Part shown: in pieces, positions 42,636-51,941 of the stretch
How positions within the stretch are numbered: position 1 is the stretch's first letter
How the letters are laid out: every line of letters starts with the position of its first letter
NCBI RefSeq assembly: GCF_000482245.1
Contig: NZ_AWNH01000071.1
Span: forward strand, 1-64,000
Direction: 5' to 3'
DNA length: 64,000 nucleotides
Source: Leptolyngbya sp. Heron Island J
Lineage (GTDB): Bacteria; Cyanobacteriota; Cyanobacteriia; Phormidesmidales; Phormidesmidaceae
The notes under the pieces: model-generated
The model's database searches: none
What the model saw: only the letters and a program-made list of their open reading frames with translations
Told to the model about the DNA's origin: nothing
Made by a program: the position numbers and the translations under genes

Positions 42636-43676
42636 TCATAGTATTGCTGACAGGCTCTTTAAAAGCTGCTGGTGTTGGTCTGGGGTGCCAATGGTAATGC
42701 GGAGCTGGTGGGTCCTGCCGAGTTGGTGTATTGGACGTACCCAAATGCCCTGGTTTTTGAGGCAATTATGTAGCCTTTGGGCGTCTGAGTGGGTGGCTAG
42801 GACAAAATTGCCCTGGGAAGGAGGGACCTGAAATCCTAATTGTTTCAGGGCCACGCTCAGGAGCTTTCGATCAGTTTTGATCTGAGCTACACAAGCTTGT
42901 GTATAGGGTTGATCTGCGATCGCAGCAGCGGCAACACGGGTTGCGATCGCATCCACCCCATAGCTATCCTTCACCTTAAATAAACCCGCCAGCAATGGCG
43001 GCTGGGCAATGCCAAACCCAAAGCGAAGCCCTGCCAGACTATACCCCTTAGATAGGGTACGGAGAACCATGACATGCTCATAGGCTTTGACCAAACTGAG
43101 GGCGGAGCCTGCTGCAAAGTCCACATAGGCTTCATCAATGACCAAAACACCTTGGACTCTAGCGGCTAGCTGGTGCAGCTCTGCGAGGGGGATTTGATGG
43201 CCAGATGGACTATTAGGGGAGGCAATGAGTGTTAGGGCTCCTTGTGCTGCGACAATTTTATCAATTGGTAAAGAGGACCGGGTATCATAGCCAATCTCTA
43301 CAATCGGGACCCCACAGAGTTCTGCCAAGGTGTGATACAGACCATAGGTTGGCGTTGGATAAACCACCGGACGTGTTCGATCCGCACAAGCTCTAATGAC
43401 GATACTGAGCAGATCATCACAGCCATTACCAACAATGATCCAGTCTGGAGGAACACCTAAAACAACTGCAGCTGCCTGACAAAACTCCTGGGAGTAAGGA
43501 TCAGGATAACGACGTAACCATTCTCCATCCAATGTTTTTAATATGGCTAAAGTCTGGGGTGATGGCGGATAGGGGTTTTCATTGCTATTGAGCTTAATAA
43601 TGGATGTCTCGGGCGACAGATAAGGGCTGGGATTATGGCCAGCAACAGTGTTGATCAGCGGTTGAAAGTATTGCAT
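42636..43676 (-). CDS. hisC: Histidinol-phosphate aminotransferase
   Basis: PLP-dependent class II aminotransferase that makes histidinol phosphate from imidazole acetol phosphate and glutamate in histidine synthesis. At 346 residues it has the family length. Motifs: IKLNSNENPYPPSP at the start, VGNGCDDLL for cofactor phosphate, PNSPSGHQIPL, VIDEAYVDFA, the Schiff-base lysine in RTLSKGYSLAGLRFGFGIA, and RVRP-like WVRPIHQLGRTHQLRITIGT near the end. Cyanobacteria can have two hisC-like genes; aromatic substrates are therefore not excluded. The start is the ATG at 43676. Confidence 0.94.
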   Translation of the reverse strand: MQYFQPLINTVAGHNPSPYLSPETSIIKLNSNENPYPPSPQTLAILKTLDGEWLRRYPDPYSQEFCQAAAVVLGVPPDWIIVGNGCDDLLSIVIRACADRTRPVVYPTPTYGLYHTLAELCGVPIVEIGYDTRSSLPIDKIVAAQGALTLIASPNSPSGHQIPLAELHQLAARVQGVLVIDEAYVDFAAGSALSLVKAYEHVMVLRTLSKGYSLAGLRFGFGIAQPPLLAGLFKVKDSYGVDAIATRVAAAAIADQPYTQACVAQIKTDRKLLSVALKQLGFQVPPSQGNFVLATHSDAQRLHNCLKNQGIWVRPIHQLGRTHQLRITIGTPDQHQQLLKSLSAIL

Positions 43677-43926
43677 CCGATTATTATATCCACGGCTATT
43701 TCAGCAATGATTTGATGGGGTGTGATCAGTGTTTCTGCCGAAATGTTTGAAGACCAAATGCTAGACGTATGAACCGTTTACCCTGTTGGGAATACTGTGG
43801 GTAATTAAAATAAACTCGCAATTACCGATAAGATTTTGTGCCTTAATCTCTAGGGCAACATGTTTTTTCAATTGTGTTGCCATAAATTCTGTTGTATGGG
43901 CTATCTACCGTGCCATCAAACTGTTC

Positions 43927-44712
43927 ATGAAAGTCGCCATTGATAACGTTGTATTGATCAACAAGTTTTTAAAGGGAGAAGCCTCACTGCTGGCGAATCG
44001 AGAACTGCGCCTAGAAAAAGCGCTCGATGAGATTCAGCTTTTGACGACACAGGGACTCTTGTTGGCCAAAGGACGATTTACGTCCAATCTCCCAAATGTG
44101 ATGATTCGCATCAGGTCTGACTATTGGGCCTTGATCCATCAACTTGCCATTGACGCCGGTTTGCTCCCACTCAATTTAGAAGCGGAGCGAGCAGCGGGGG
44201 CAACGTTTGCTCAGTACGATTATCACAGTGTGCCCGCGGGTTATCAGATTCATTGTCAAGCCGCCTCAGCCTTCTGGAAAACCTGGTGGGTAAACCACCG
44301 CAAGATGCAGCTGATGGACATCTTGTTGCTGTGTAATCGACGATGGTATCCGGTCAAACATATGCTGTGTGACACTGGCACCATCTATGTTAAGACCTGG
44401 CGAGGAGAACAAACGTTAGCACTCTCGGATACAGTGGTGTGGCTTGATCGGAATACCCAAGCGCGTCGACCCAAGATCACGGTACGAAAACACCATACAC
44501 AGAATAAACTCCCTACCACGGAGTATCCCTACCACGATGATTTACGCACCACTCAGCTGAAATCTCAACAACCTAGAGTTCCGGCTGACCTGCAGCAGGT
44601 GATTCAGACCGATGACAATCGACTTATTGTCCACACTGTTTTGGGACCAGTGGTGATTGGGGGCCATAACCTGACCTGTACCCTAGCTCGCAAAATTACA
44701 AAAATTTCTTGA
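43927..44712 (+). CDS. Conserved cyanobacterial protein of unknown function
   Basis: A 261-residue soluble protein starting MKVAIDNVVLINKFLKGEAS at the ATG at 43927; the frame is open for 140 bases more upstream, but with unrelated, poorly coded residues. It is basic and shows no membrane segment. Notable stretches are LLANRELRLEKALDEIQLLT, then GRFTSNLPNVMIRIRSDYW, and a C-terminal basic linker before LPTTEYPYHDDLR. I do not recognise a named domain. It is convergent with the SpoIID-domain gene, 24 bases away. Confidence 0.7.
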   Translation: MKVAIDNVVLINKFLKGEASLLANRELRLEKALDEIQLLTTQGLLLAKGRFTSNLPNVMIRIRSDYWALIHQLAIDAGLLPLNLEAERAAGATFAQYDYHSVPAGYQIHCQAASAFWKTWWVNHRKMQLMDILLLCNRRWYPVKHMLCDTGTIYVKTWRGEQTLALSDTVVWLDRNTQARRPKITVRKHHTQNKLPTTEYPYHDDLRTTQLKSQQPRVPADLQQVIQTDDNRLIVHTVLGPVVIGGHNLTCTLARKITKIS

Positions 44713-44736
44713 GAGCAGCCCTCGTGGCGACCGAAT

Positions 44737-45945
44737 TTAGTTACTAATATCAATCCGACCGACGGATGTATTCGGGTAGTAAGCCGATAAAATTTCGTAG
44801 TATTGATAGCCTTGCTCGGCGAGATCCAGTGCACCGGTCTGGCTCATGCCATACCCACTGTGGGCATCATCGACAATACCCTGATTGGCTGCATATAGCG
44901 ACTCAACGACGCCACCGCCATAGCTAATAAATTCGCCGGATGTATTATGAACAGCTTGTTGGGTAGAGTTGGCTTCAGTGGTGATGCCCTTATAGGCCTG
45001 GTAGCGCTGGGTATCATCCAAATCATAGGCTCGTCGCTGATGACGGATAGTATGCACGATGGCGTAGGAGCGAGCAGCTACGGCCTGGGCTTTTAAGGCT
45101 TCTAGAGACCAGCTGGCAGACATTTCAGCGCCAACTACACTGTACAAATATTCTTGGAGCATCACGTAGTTGATGGCCATGACGCCGCCATTTTGCCACA
45201 GTAGCAGCAGTCTGCCGCGATACCAGCGATCGCCGACGGCAACATACCCTGTGTCGGGTTCTAGCCAGACTGCAGTGGATACTGGTTGATCATTGATTAA
45301 TAGACCGCGATCATTTGCACTGATTTGATAGCCAACTCCAGCTGTTAGAGACTGGATCAGTTGACCATCTGTACCAACCATAACGCCGCCTTGGGAGGCT
45401 GCTACTGTAACGCTGGAGGCCTGTCTGGTCAGGGCAACGCGCATTTCTGTATAGGTGTCAATCGTTGGATTGCTAGACGGTGCTGGGGGGAGGGCAGAGA
45501 CTTTAGGCGGGGCCGGTGATGACGTCGTCTGTGCCGTTGGTTCTGGTTTAGTAGGCCTTGCTGCTGGACTCTGAGCTGGTGACGCTGCTGGTTTGGTGTC
45601 TTTATCCGGTTGGAGGGCACTGGTGGCAGGTTTATCGACCAGATTTTTGACGGTTTTGACCACTAACCACTGCCCCAGGGCAACCGCATCTGCTCGAATA
45701 AAGGGTTCGATTGGAGCCGGAGCGGCTGCATTTCTTAAGGCTTTGGATAGTGTAGGTTCAGAGACGGCTTTAGATAGGCCTGGCTCTGACGGGGTTACTC
45801 GTTCACGGGGCTGCTCAACCTTGGTGTTGTCGGGTATAGCTGAATTTTCAGCCTTGGCTAACTGACGATCTACTCCAATCAGTGAAGTGGCGAGGAGCAC
45901 GCCAGACAGCAGTATGCGGGTGGTGTTGGCGAGTCTGGGGGACAT
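44737..45945 (-). CDS. SpoIID/LytB domain protein, secreted
   Basis: A 402-residue exported protein: signal peptide (about 1-30), a Pro/Ala/Thr-rich linker (about 105-155), then a SpoIID domain from about 190. The domain carries LQEYLYSVVGAEMSASWSLE, then ALKAQAVAARSYAIVH and the acidic/His segment VDDAHSGYGMSQTGALDLAE ending in YYEILSAYYPNTSV, all typical. SpoIID in Bacillus is a lytic transglycosylase that cuts stem-peptide-free glycan strands; cyanobacterial relatives likely act on peptidoglycan too, perhaps in envelope remodelling. The catalytic Glu is present in VVGAEM. Confidence 0.9.
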   Translation of the reverse strand: MSPRLANTTRILLSGVLLATSLIGVDRQLAKAENSAIPDNTKVEQPRERVTPSEPGLSKAVSEPTLSKALRNAAAPAPIEPFIRADAVALGQWLVVKTVKNLVDKPATSALQPDKDTKPAASPAQSPAARPTKPEPTAQTTSSPAPPKVSALPPAPSSNPTIDTYTEMRVALTRQASSVTVAASQGGVMVGTDGQLIQSLTAGVGYQISANDRGLLINDQPVSTAVWLEPDTGYVAVGDRWYRGRLLLLWQNGGVMAINYVMLQEYLYSVVGAEMSASWSLEALKAQAVAARSYAIVHTIRHQRRAYDLDDTQRYQAYKGITTEANSTQQAVHNTSGEFISYGGGVVESLYAANQGIVDDAHSGYGMSQTGALDLAEQGYQYYEILSAYYPNTSVGRIDISN

Positions 45946-46221
45946 GTCAGTCTAATAATAATAATTAAATCAACTAATTAAATTCAGCAGCCGGTGCTCA
46001 GACCCAGCCAACTATAAAAAATGGTCTATGTTTAACTGTTTGCAGCAATTATCCATTCAAAATAATCGTTTACATATGCCAATGCCCTCACTATATAGCT
46101 GTGTGCTGTGGTCGTTTTTGCTCAGGCCAGCCAGTTTCTTAGGATGCCCTGGGTGATGGTTCTATTGATCAGGTCTGACCTTCTACTTTAGTTGTATTTT
46201 GCTGGAGGGCTAATTGTCTGG

Positions 46222-46950
46222 CTACCCGGCGCTAGGAACAAATTGATCCCAATGAGTGATGGCGTTGATTTGGGGAGGGGCTGACGATGATGTTGTTCGT
46301 TCCGCTGAGCGGTCGAAGTAAATCGATTGCATTCCCAAACGCTTTGGCGTGATCGCATCGTTAGTCAGATGGTCGCCAATAAACAGTACTCTTTCAGGGG
46401 CTGGGTTTCCGGCCACTTCTAGGGCGATTTGATAAATGGCGTCACCAGGCTTGCGTTTGCCATACTCAGCGCTGTCTAGCACAAACTGGAAGTAATGCTT
46501 GAGGCCATAACGTTCCAGCATTTTGGCAGGCCAATGGGCCAGAAAAAAGTTTGATATAACCCCCATGGAGACTTTTCCCTGCCAGCGCTGTAGCATACTT
46601 TCTACCCCGGTCGGAAGCCTTAAGGTGGTTGGAAAGCACTCTATAAACTGTATTTCCATCTCATTGAGTACCCGCTCCACGATGCTGCTGCTTGCCCCTG
46701 GCCGGTAGATGGCAAGCAAATTACGAAAGCGCTCCTGCAGCGTTTGCTCATAGGGTTGACCTGCAATGTACTCCAGCCGCCACCGATGATAGTCGGTGCG
46801 TACGGCGTCAATATCTTGATAGAGCCCGGCGCTAACCAGGACCTGGTACATCGGTGCTAACCCTGCTTCACAGCCAGACGTATCAAAGTCGTCAACTAGG
46901 GTATTGAAACAGTCAAAAAAAATCCAGTCGATTGATGTGCTGAGGACCAT
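46222..46950 (-). CDS. HAD family hydrolase
   Basis: A 242-residue haloacid-dehalogenase-like hydrolase with motif I DWIFFDCFNTLVDD (Asp nucleophile with Cys, not Asp, two residues on, as in dehalogenase-like members), a helical cap (about 20-110), motif II GVISNFFLAH, the lysine in YGKRKPGDAIYQIA, and motif IV VLFIGDHLTNDAITPKRLG. DxF/CxT variants may lack normal phosphatase chemistry, since the second Asp acts as acid/base. The natural substrate is unknown. It is 92 bases downstream of the M3 peptidase gene's end on the same strand. Confidence 0.87.
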   Translation of the reverse strand: MVLSTSIDWIFFDCFNTLVDDFDTSGCEAGLAPMYQVLVSAGLYQDIDAVRTDYHRWRLEYIAGQPYEQTLQERFRNLLAIYRPGASSSIVERVLNEMEIQFIECFPTTLRLPTGVESMLQRWQGKVSMGVISNFFLAHWPAKMLERYGLKHYFQFVLDSAEYGKRKPGDAIYQIALEVAGNPAPERVLFIGDHLTNDAITPKRLGMQSIYFDRSAERTTSSSAPPQINAITHWDQFVPSAG

Positions 46951-47042
46951 AGTGAATGTTGCTGTTAATCCCGCTCTACCGAGAGTTCTTCACTAGATTA
47001 GCGCCATTGGGTGCCTTCTCCAGATAGAACGTGAATGGCAGA

Positions 47043-48863
47043 CTAAGTCTCGACCAGGGCCTCAAACTGGGCAACACTCTGCTCGACAATTTTGAGGCTG
47101 GCTTCCCAAAACTGGGGGTGTGAAATATCTTGCTGCAGATGGTGGGTAACCAACTCTTCTGCTGTCATGCTGCCAGTGTCGCGCAAGATATTGGTATATA
47201 GCTCGTTAAAGTTTGCGCCATAGTGTTTTTGTTGGGCGTAGATCCCCAAGCTAAACAGATAGCCAAATAAATAAGGATAGTTGTAAAAACCGAGCTGAGA
47301 AATTGAGAAATGTAGTTTGGTAGCCCAAAACATGTCGTCGTATTCCGAGAGGCTGTCTTCGTACCATAACTGCCAACTATCAGCCATCATGGTTTTTAGC
47401 TTGGGTGCGATCGCAACTCCCTGTTTACGGGCCTCGACCAGTCGTTTTTCAAACTCAAACCGAGCTGGAATATTGAGTAAAAAGACGGCTGCACTCTGGG
47501 CATCTTGCCAAAGAATTTCTAGCTTTTGAGCGGATGTTTTTGCCTGCTGCAGTAGTGCATCACGTACTAGGGTCTCAGCAAAGATACTGGCTGTCTCGGC
47601 CAGGGTCATGGAGTAATAGGTGCGCATCAGCGGCATGTCACGCATTACCCAGTTATGCCAGGCATGCCCCAGCTCGTGGGCCAGGGTAATGACATTGCTC
47701 ATGGTGCCTTCATAGGACATAAAAATGCGCGGTTCACGGGGCTCAGCAAACCGGGTGCAATAAGCCCCCGTAGCCCGATTGGGGGTGGGTTTTCCGTCAA
47801 TCCAGCCCTTTTCAGCCATCATGACTGCAAAGTCCCCCATGGCTGGGGTGAGCTGGCGGAAGGCCTCGGCAATCAATTCAATGGCTGATGCAAAGGAAAT
47901 TTCAGGCGTTTCCTCGGCTGCCGGGGCTGGAGCTTGCAGATCCCATGGGGCCATTTGGGGGATTGTTAACATCTGGGCCATTGCCTTTAGCGCTCGCTGC
48001 CCAATCTGTCGCTGCTGATAGGTGGTTTCCATCAGGGCATCAAGGGTGGGGCGCTTAATCCGGTTTTGGTGGCAGCTGCGCTCCAAATAGTGCAGTTCTC
48101 GAACTGTAGCTCGCTTCTGGGTTTCTTCAAGTCGCCAGCCATTAATGGCATTGAGAATAGTGGCTGCTGTTTCCTGGTGACCAATCCAGGCATTACGGAT
48201 TGCCTGCCAGGCGGCCATGCGTGTCTCTCGTTGTGGGCTACCAAGCAAATTTGCTGCTTTTGCCAGCCCTATGGTCTCGCCGTTGACGGTGCATTTTAGC
48301 GTGCCAGCTAATTCTGTGTAGAGATTGCCCCAGGTGTGTAAACCATTAACTGCTAAGCCGGTAATCAGGTTTTCTTCGGCAACACTGAGTAATTGATCTC
48401 TGAGTTTGCGTTGATGAGTTAGCAAAAATGCCATTTCCATCAGTACTGGATCGACTACCAGGGTGGTGATAAATTCAGGCCGTACCCGATTTAAAAACAC
48501 TTCCATTGGTGTCATGGCCTGACTTAGCTCTGAGCCCACCTGCTGTAGCGTTGGCATGAGAGTACCGGCATTGGCATCCTTGGCATCTACGCTCAGAGCT
48601 GATGTGATGTAGGTCCGTACATTGCTGAGCTGTTTGTTTAGGGCTGTGCGGGTTTGATGGATGTTGCGTAATGCCTCAATCAAGGGGGGAAACTCGTCTT
48701 CCGGCAAAGTTTCAGCTGTTTCAATATAGTTTGAAAACAAGGCGCAGGCCGATGCGAGCTGGGCGATCTGATCCCTGATGTGGGTAATGGTGGTAGCAAT
48801 TTCAGGATCGTCGGTGCCTTTGAAGAAATGTTGGTTGTCCCAAGTTTGACGCAGTTGCAGCAT
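47043..48863 (-). CDS. M3 family oligoendopeptidase (PepF-like)
   Basis: A 606-residue zinc peptidase related to oligoendopeptidase F, which cleaves short peptides in the cytosol. The N-terminal helical region (1-190) is followed by the catalytic channel with the zinc site LAHELGHAWHN near residue 390, preceded by FAEPREPRIFMSYEGTMSNV, and the third ligand region SMTLAETASIFAETLV. C-terminal motifs FISQLGFYNYPYLFGYLFSL-like (here HFSISQLGFYNYPYLFGY) are typical. There is no signal peptide. The start is the ATG at 48863, and the gene is divergent from the SDR gene. Confidence 0.92.
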   Translation of the reverse strand: MLQLRQTWDNQHFFKGTDDPEIATTITHIRDQIAQLASACALFSNYIETAETLPEDEFPPLIEALRNIHQTRTALNKQLSNVRTYITSALSVDAKDANAGTLMPTLQQVGSELSQAMTPMEVFLNRVRPEFITTLVVDPVLMEMAFLLTHQRKLRDQLLSVAEENLITGLAVNGLHTWGNLYTELAGTLKCTVNGETIGLAKAANLLGSPQRETRMAAWQAIRNAWIGHQETAATILNAINGWRLEETQKRATVRELHYLERSCHQNRIKRPTLDALMETTYQQRQIGQRALKAMAQMLTIPQMAPWDLQAPAPAAEETPEISFASAIELIAEAFRQLTPAMGDFAVMMAEKGWIDGKPTPNRATGAYCTRFAEPREPRIFMSYEGTMSNVITLAHELGHAWHNWVMRDMPLMRTYYSMTLAETASIFAETLVRDALLQQAKTSAQKLEILWQDAQSAAVFLLNIPARFEFEKRLVEARKQGVAIAPKLKTMMADSWQLWYEDSLSEYDDMFWATKLHFSISQLGFYNYPYLFGYLFSLGIYAQQKHYGANFNELYTNILRDTGSMTAEELVTHHLQQDISHPQFWEASLKIVEQSVAQFEALVET

Positions 48864-48991
48864 GGTGATGATGGGGGCAGGTGGTCTTTAATTTTAATCG
48901 GCTGTCTGGGGGCTCGCTACCCCCAACGGTCTGCTTGAGCGCCTGGTTAGTTTTAGGGTTAACTGAGGATGAGACGTTTATTGCGATCGCA

Positions 48992-49822
48992 GTGTCTAAC
49001 ATTCAGCAGCTCTTAATCACTGGTGCTACAGGGGGTGTCGGTCAATTAGCCGTCGCCTATGCTCTCAAGCAGGGGTATCAGGTGCGAGCGAGTACTCGAA
49101 ATATAGCTAAAGCACGCCCATTATTTGATGATCGAGTCGAGCTAAAACAGATTGATTTGCGACAGCCCGACACCCTGACCCCATCACTAGACGGGATTGA
49201 TGCTGTCCTCTGCTGCAGTGGCACAACCGCGTTTCCCTCAGATAAATGGCAGGTCGATCTACCCTCCCAGCCCTTTGAGCAGTTGCTTACCTGGAGCCGC
49301 ATTTTCTTAGATGCTGACTATCGCCAGCGCCATACCAAAAACTCTCCAGCAATTGCTGATGACCAGGGGGTGAAAAATCTCATTGCAGCGGCCAAAAACT
49401 CTTCAGTATCGCGCTTTGTGATGGTTTCATCGCTGGGGATAGACCGTAAAGACCAATTTCCCTTTAATTTGCTCAATGCCTATGGGGTACTCGATGCCAA
49501 GCAGGCTGCTGAGCAAGCCCTACGTGACTCGGAACTAACGTATACCATTGTTCGACCCGGACGCCTGATTGACGGACCCTACACATCCTATGACTTAAAT
49601 ACTTTGCTCAAGGCATCGACCGATGGTAAACAGGGCATTGTTTTAGGTCGTGGTGATCAGTTACTGGGGCAGACCAGCCGTAAGGATGTTGCTGCTGCTT
49701 GTGTGGAGTGTTTGCAGAACGCCACCACAGAAAAAACAACATTTGAAATTATCAATCAGGGGGAACGGCCAGTCAACATTGCTTGGCCAAAGCTGTTCAC
49801 TGAAATGGCCCAGGCGGGTTGA
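48992..49822 (+). CDS. Atypical SDR (NAD(P)-binding, Ycf39/Tic62-like)
   Basis: A 276-residue protein of the atypical short-chain dehydrogenase group that includes plant Tic62/HCF-type and cyanobacterial Ycf39 relatives. The nucleotide-binding motif ITGATGGVGQLAVAYALKQG is close to the N-terminus. Other marks are VRASTRNIAKARPLF, GIDAVLCCSGTTAF, VSRFVMVSSLGIDR (the strand ending at the active site; the usual YxxxK is not clear), YTIVRPGRLIDGPYT and QTSRKDVAAACVECL. A GTG start at 48992 puts the Rossmann strand at the usual position; an open frame upstream to 48881 is unlikely. The substrate is unknown; such proteins often bind NADPH as sensors. Confidence 0.85.
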   Translation: MSNIQQLLITGATGGVGQLAVAYALKQGYQVRASTRNIAKARPLFDDRVELKQIDLRQPDTLTPSLDGIDAVLCCSGTTAFPSDKWQVDLPSQPFEQLLTWSRIFLDADYRQRHTKNSPAIADDQGVKNLIAAAKNSSVSRFVMVSSLGIDRKDQFPFNLLNAYGVLDAKQAAEQALRDSELTYTIVRPGRLIDGPYTSYDLNTLLKASTDGKQGIVLGRGDQLLGQTSRKDVAAACVECLQNATTEKTTFEIINQGERPVNIAWPKLFTEMAQAG

Positions 49823-49980
49823 GGAGATTCAGTCGTTTGAATAAGCATGCCAAAGCTGTCGCCTTGGCATGGAAATCACATCCGTTGAGATATTGCTAAC
49901 GATCATAAAACATGGAGACAGAGGTGCTTCTATGGATCATGCAAATAAGGCATCAAACAGATGAGATTTAAGCATCCACA

Positions 49981-50005
49981 GTCTCTTCTTCTCGGCTGAA
50001 GAGAC
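49981..50005. other. 8-bp perfect hairpin between convergent genes
   Basis: GTCTCTTC and GAAGAGAC with a nine-base loop, between the SDR gene and the lipoprotein gene. No T-tract follows on either strand, so it is only a possible terminator or processing site. Confidence 0.3.
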
Positions 50006-50045
50006 AGATAATAAGATCTCTGTGAGTGAGTTATTGTCGCCTGTA

Positions 50046-51677
50046 CTACCTGGCGGCCTGTTTGAGTTCTGCTAAAATCTCCTCCGTTGGATTAGCCGCG
50101 TTCAGCGATGCGTTTGTGGCTGCGGTTACTGTGACCCAAGGTTCGAACTCATTGCCGTTAACCCAGGCGGAGTAATAAGTAATCTCTGTAGTTTCCGGGG
50201 TCAAGGATAACAGTTCAATCTCTCCTCGCATGGTTTGCCAATCAACCACATAGTTATAGCCACTGTAATCATCTGGCCCAATTCCTTGGGGGCCACCTCC
50301 CACATAATTTGTTGCGACCTGATCCCAGGGCCGTACAAAGCGTTGGCCGTTCCAGCTCCAATCTCCTCCAGGCCACCAAAAGTATCCATCCTCTGGGCTG
50401 TCTCCTGGGCTCACGTAGTAGTCTGCTCCCCGGTTGAGTTCGATAGTGATCCCAGGGGCGTAACTAATTTCATATCGCACTGAGGCATCTGGCGTGCTGA
50501 TAGCGGTGTCCGCCAGCCATAGCACTTCTACAGGCTGATCGCCATCAAACTGACCCATTGGGGTTGCAGCTAGCAAACTGGCATACAAATCCTGGCTAGC
50601 TGGCACATCGACCATGGTGGTAAAGCGCCAGCAGGCCCAGCTATCACTGGTATCAATGGCGGCCCAATCTACCTCACATACCCCGTTGGCGGTAGCAGCC
50701 CACAGATTTTCACCCTCGCTCCAGAGTCGAGTGGGGATGGCTCCAATCAGCGGGCTATTGGCAACTGTATAGCTTTCAAGTGAGTCGTCGTCAGGACGAT
50801 AGGCTACCAGCCCCTTGGCTGGCAGATAGGGATTGCCCTCGCCTGCAAATTGGGTGCCGAGCCAGAGAATGGTTTCATCGTTGGCTGTGGTCAATGCTAA
50901 GTCTGTAATTTGAGCGCTGCCCAGTTCGGAGGGTTGCCATAGGACAATCTGATTGGACTCAAGCTGATATTGCACCACTGTAGCGATACCGCTAGCCCCT
51001 TCGCTCTGTTCAAACCCAATGGACCACCAGAGGGCATCGGCGGTAACCGCTGTGCCAGTGATGGTGGGGACACCTGCACTAACGCCAAGTTCACGCTCGA
51101 TAATGTCAGTATTGGTGTAAAGCACCTGGGCAGTGGGCTGGCTGTCTCCTGGTTTAATCAGTTCAAAGATGACCTGTTCTAAGTCATTGTCAGAGGCTGG
51201 TTCCTCATCCACCCACGCGGCATCCAGACGCACCCGTGCTTGATAGGGCTGATCTTGACTAGTAACGGTTTGATAGGCTGGGTCGCTCAGGGCTGCAAAA
51301 TATGCGGCGTAGTCTTCTTCTTCGCTGGGCTCGGGTTCTAAAGCTGCTACACCCCAGGTGCGATCGCCTTTGCAAAAGGTAAAGCTGTAGCGACTGCCCT
51401 TGAAGGTCAGCGTGCTATCGGTCGCTTCTACCGCTGTTGGCCGGAAATTAAAGCGCTCAAACGGTAATTCGATATCTGTAGCAGGCTGCAGCGGTACCTG
51501 GCTATCCATTGGGTCACAAGCGGCAGCGGTCCCTGTGGCGTCAATGGCTTCGGCAGTTTCTGCTGAGGGAGCTGCTTGATTAACGGGTTGGCCTGGGGTG
51601 CAGGCACTAATTGCTACCTGACAAGTCAGTGCTGATGCGATCGCAAGACCCATATGTTTCCAACGCCAGATTTTCAT
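50046..51677 (-). CDS. Lipoprotein of unknown function with propeller-like segments
   Basis: A 543-residue exported lipoprotein: MKIWRWKHMGLAIASALTCQ followed by a lipobox-like VAISAC, then a Thr/Ala/Glu-rich spacer. The start at 51677 is chosen over one four codons earlier because GGGGGT then sits before it. The central part has segments such as ILWLGTQFAGEG and LWAATANGVCEVDWA, which resemble beta-propeller blades. The C-terminal region contains a Trp/Gly-rich patch (YFWWPGGDWSWNGQRF). No enzyme motif is evident and no family name could be given. It is probably an outer-layer or periplasmic protein conserved in some cyanobacteria. Confidence 0.72.
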   Translation of the reverse strand: MKIWRWKHMGLAIASALTCQVAISACTPGQPVNQAAPSAETAEAIDATGTAAACDPMDSQVPLQPATDIELPFERFNFRPTAVEATDSTLTFKGSRYSFTFCKGDRTWGVAALEPEPSEEEDYAAYFAALSDPAYQTVTSQDQPYQARVRLDAAWVDEEPASDNDLEQVIFELIKPGDSQPTAQVLYTNTDIIERELGVSAGVPTITGTAVTADALWWSIGFEQSEGASGIATVVQYQLESNQIVLWQPSELGSAQITDLALTTANDETILWLGTQFAGEGNPYLPAKGLVAYRPDDDSLESYTVANSPLIGAIPTRLWSEGENLWAATANGVCEVDWAAIDTSDSWACWRFTTMVDVPASQDLYASLLAATPMGQFDGDQPVEVLWLADTAISTPDASVRYEISYAPGITIELNRGADYYVSPGDSPEDGYFWWPGGDWSWNGQRFVRPWDQVATNYVGGGPQGIGPDDYSGYNYVVDWQTMRGEIELLSLTPETTEITYYSAWVNGNEFEPWVTVTAATNASLNAANPTEEILAELKQAAR

Positions 51678-51941
51678 AGATACCCCCATAATGAGCTATC
51701 AAGTTGCCTTGACTGGAGTAACAGGACTGCTCCTCCCCAATCATCTATAGGGTAGCGACTCCGACAACCGGCCAATACCTAGCCTCTCCACCTTTGGAAG
51801 TGGCACGGATGTAAGCAATACAAGCCAGTGACCTTTAAAAACAGCTGTGCGGATTTTAGATATTACTTCTAAAATCGTAAAAGTTCGCATTAATGTGACG
51901 ATTACTACCTACGCATTCCCCTTTGCCAGCTGCCACCACCC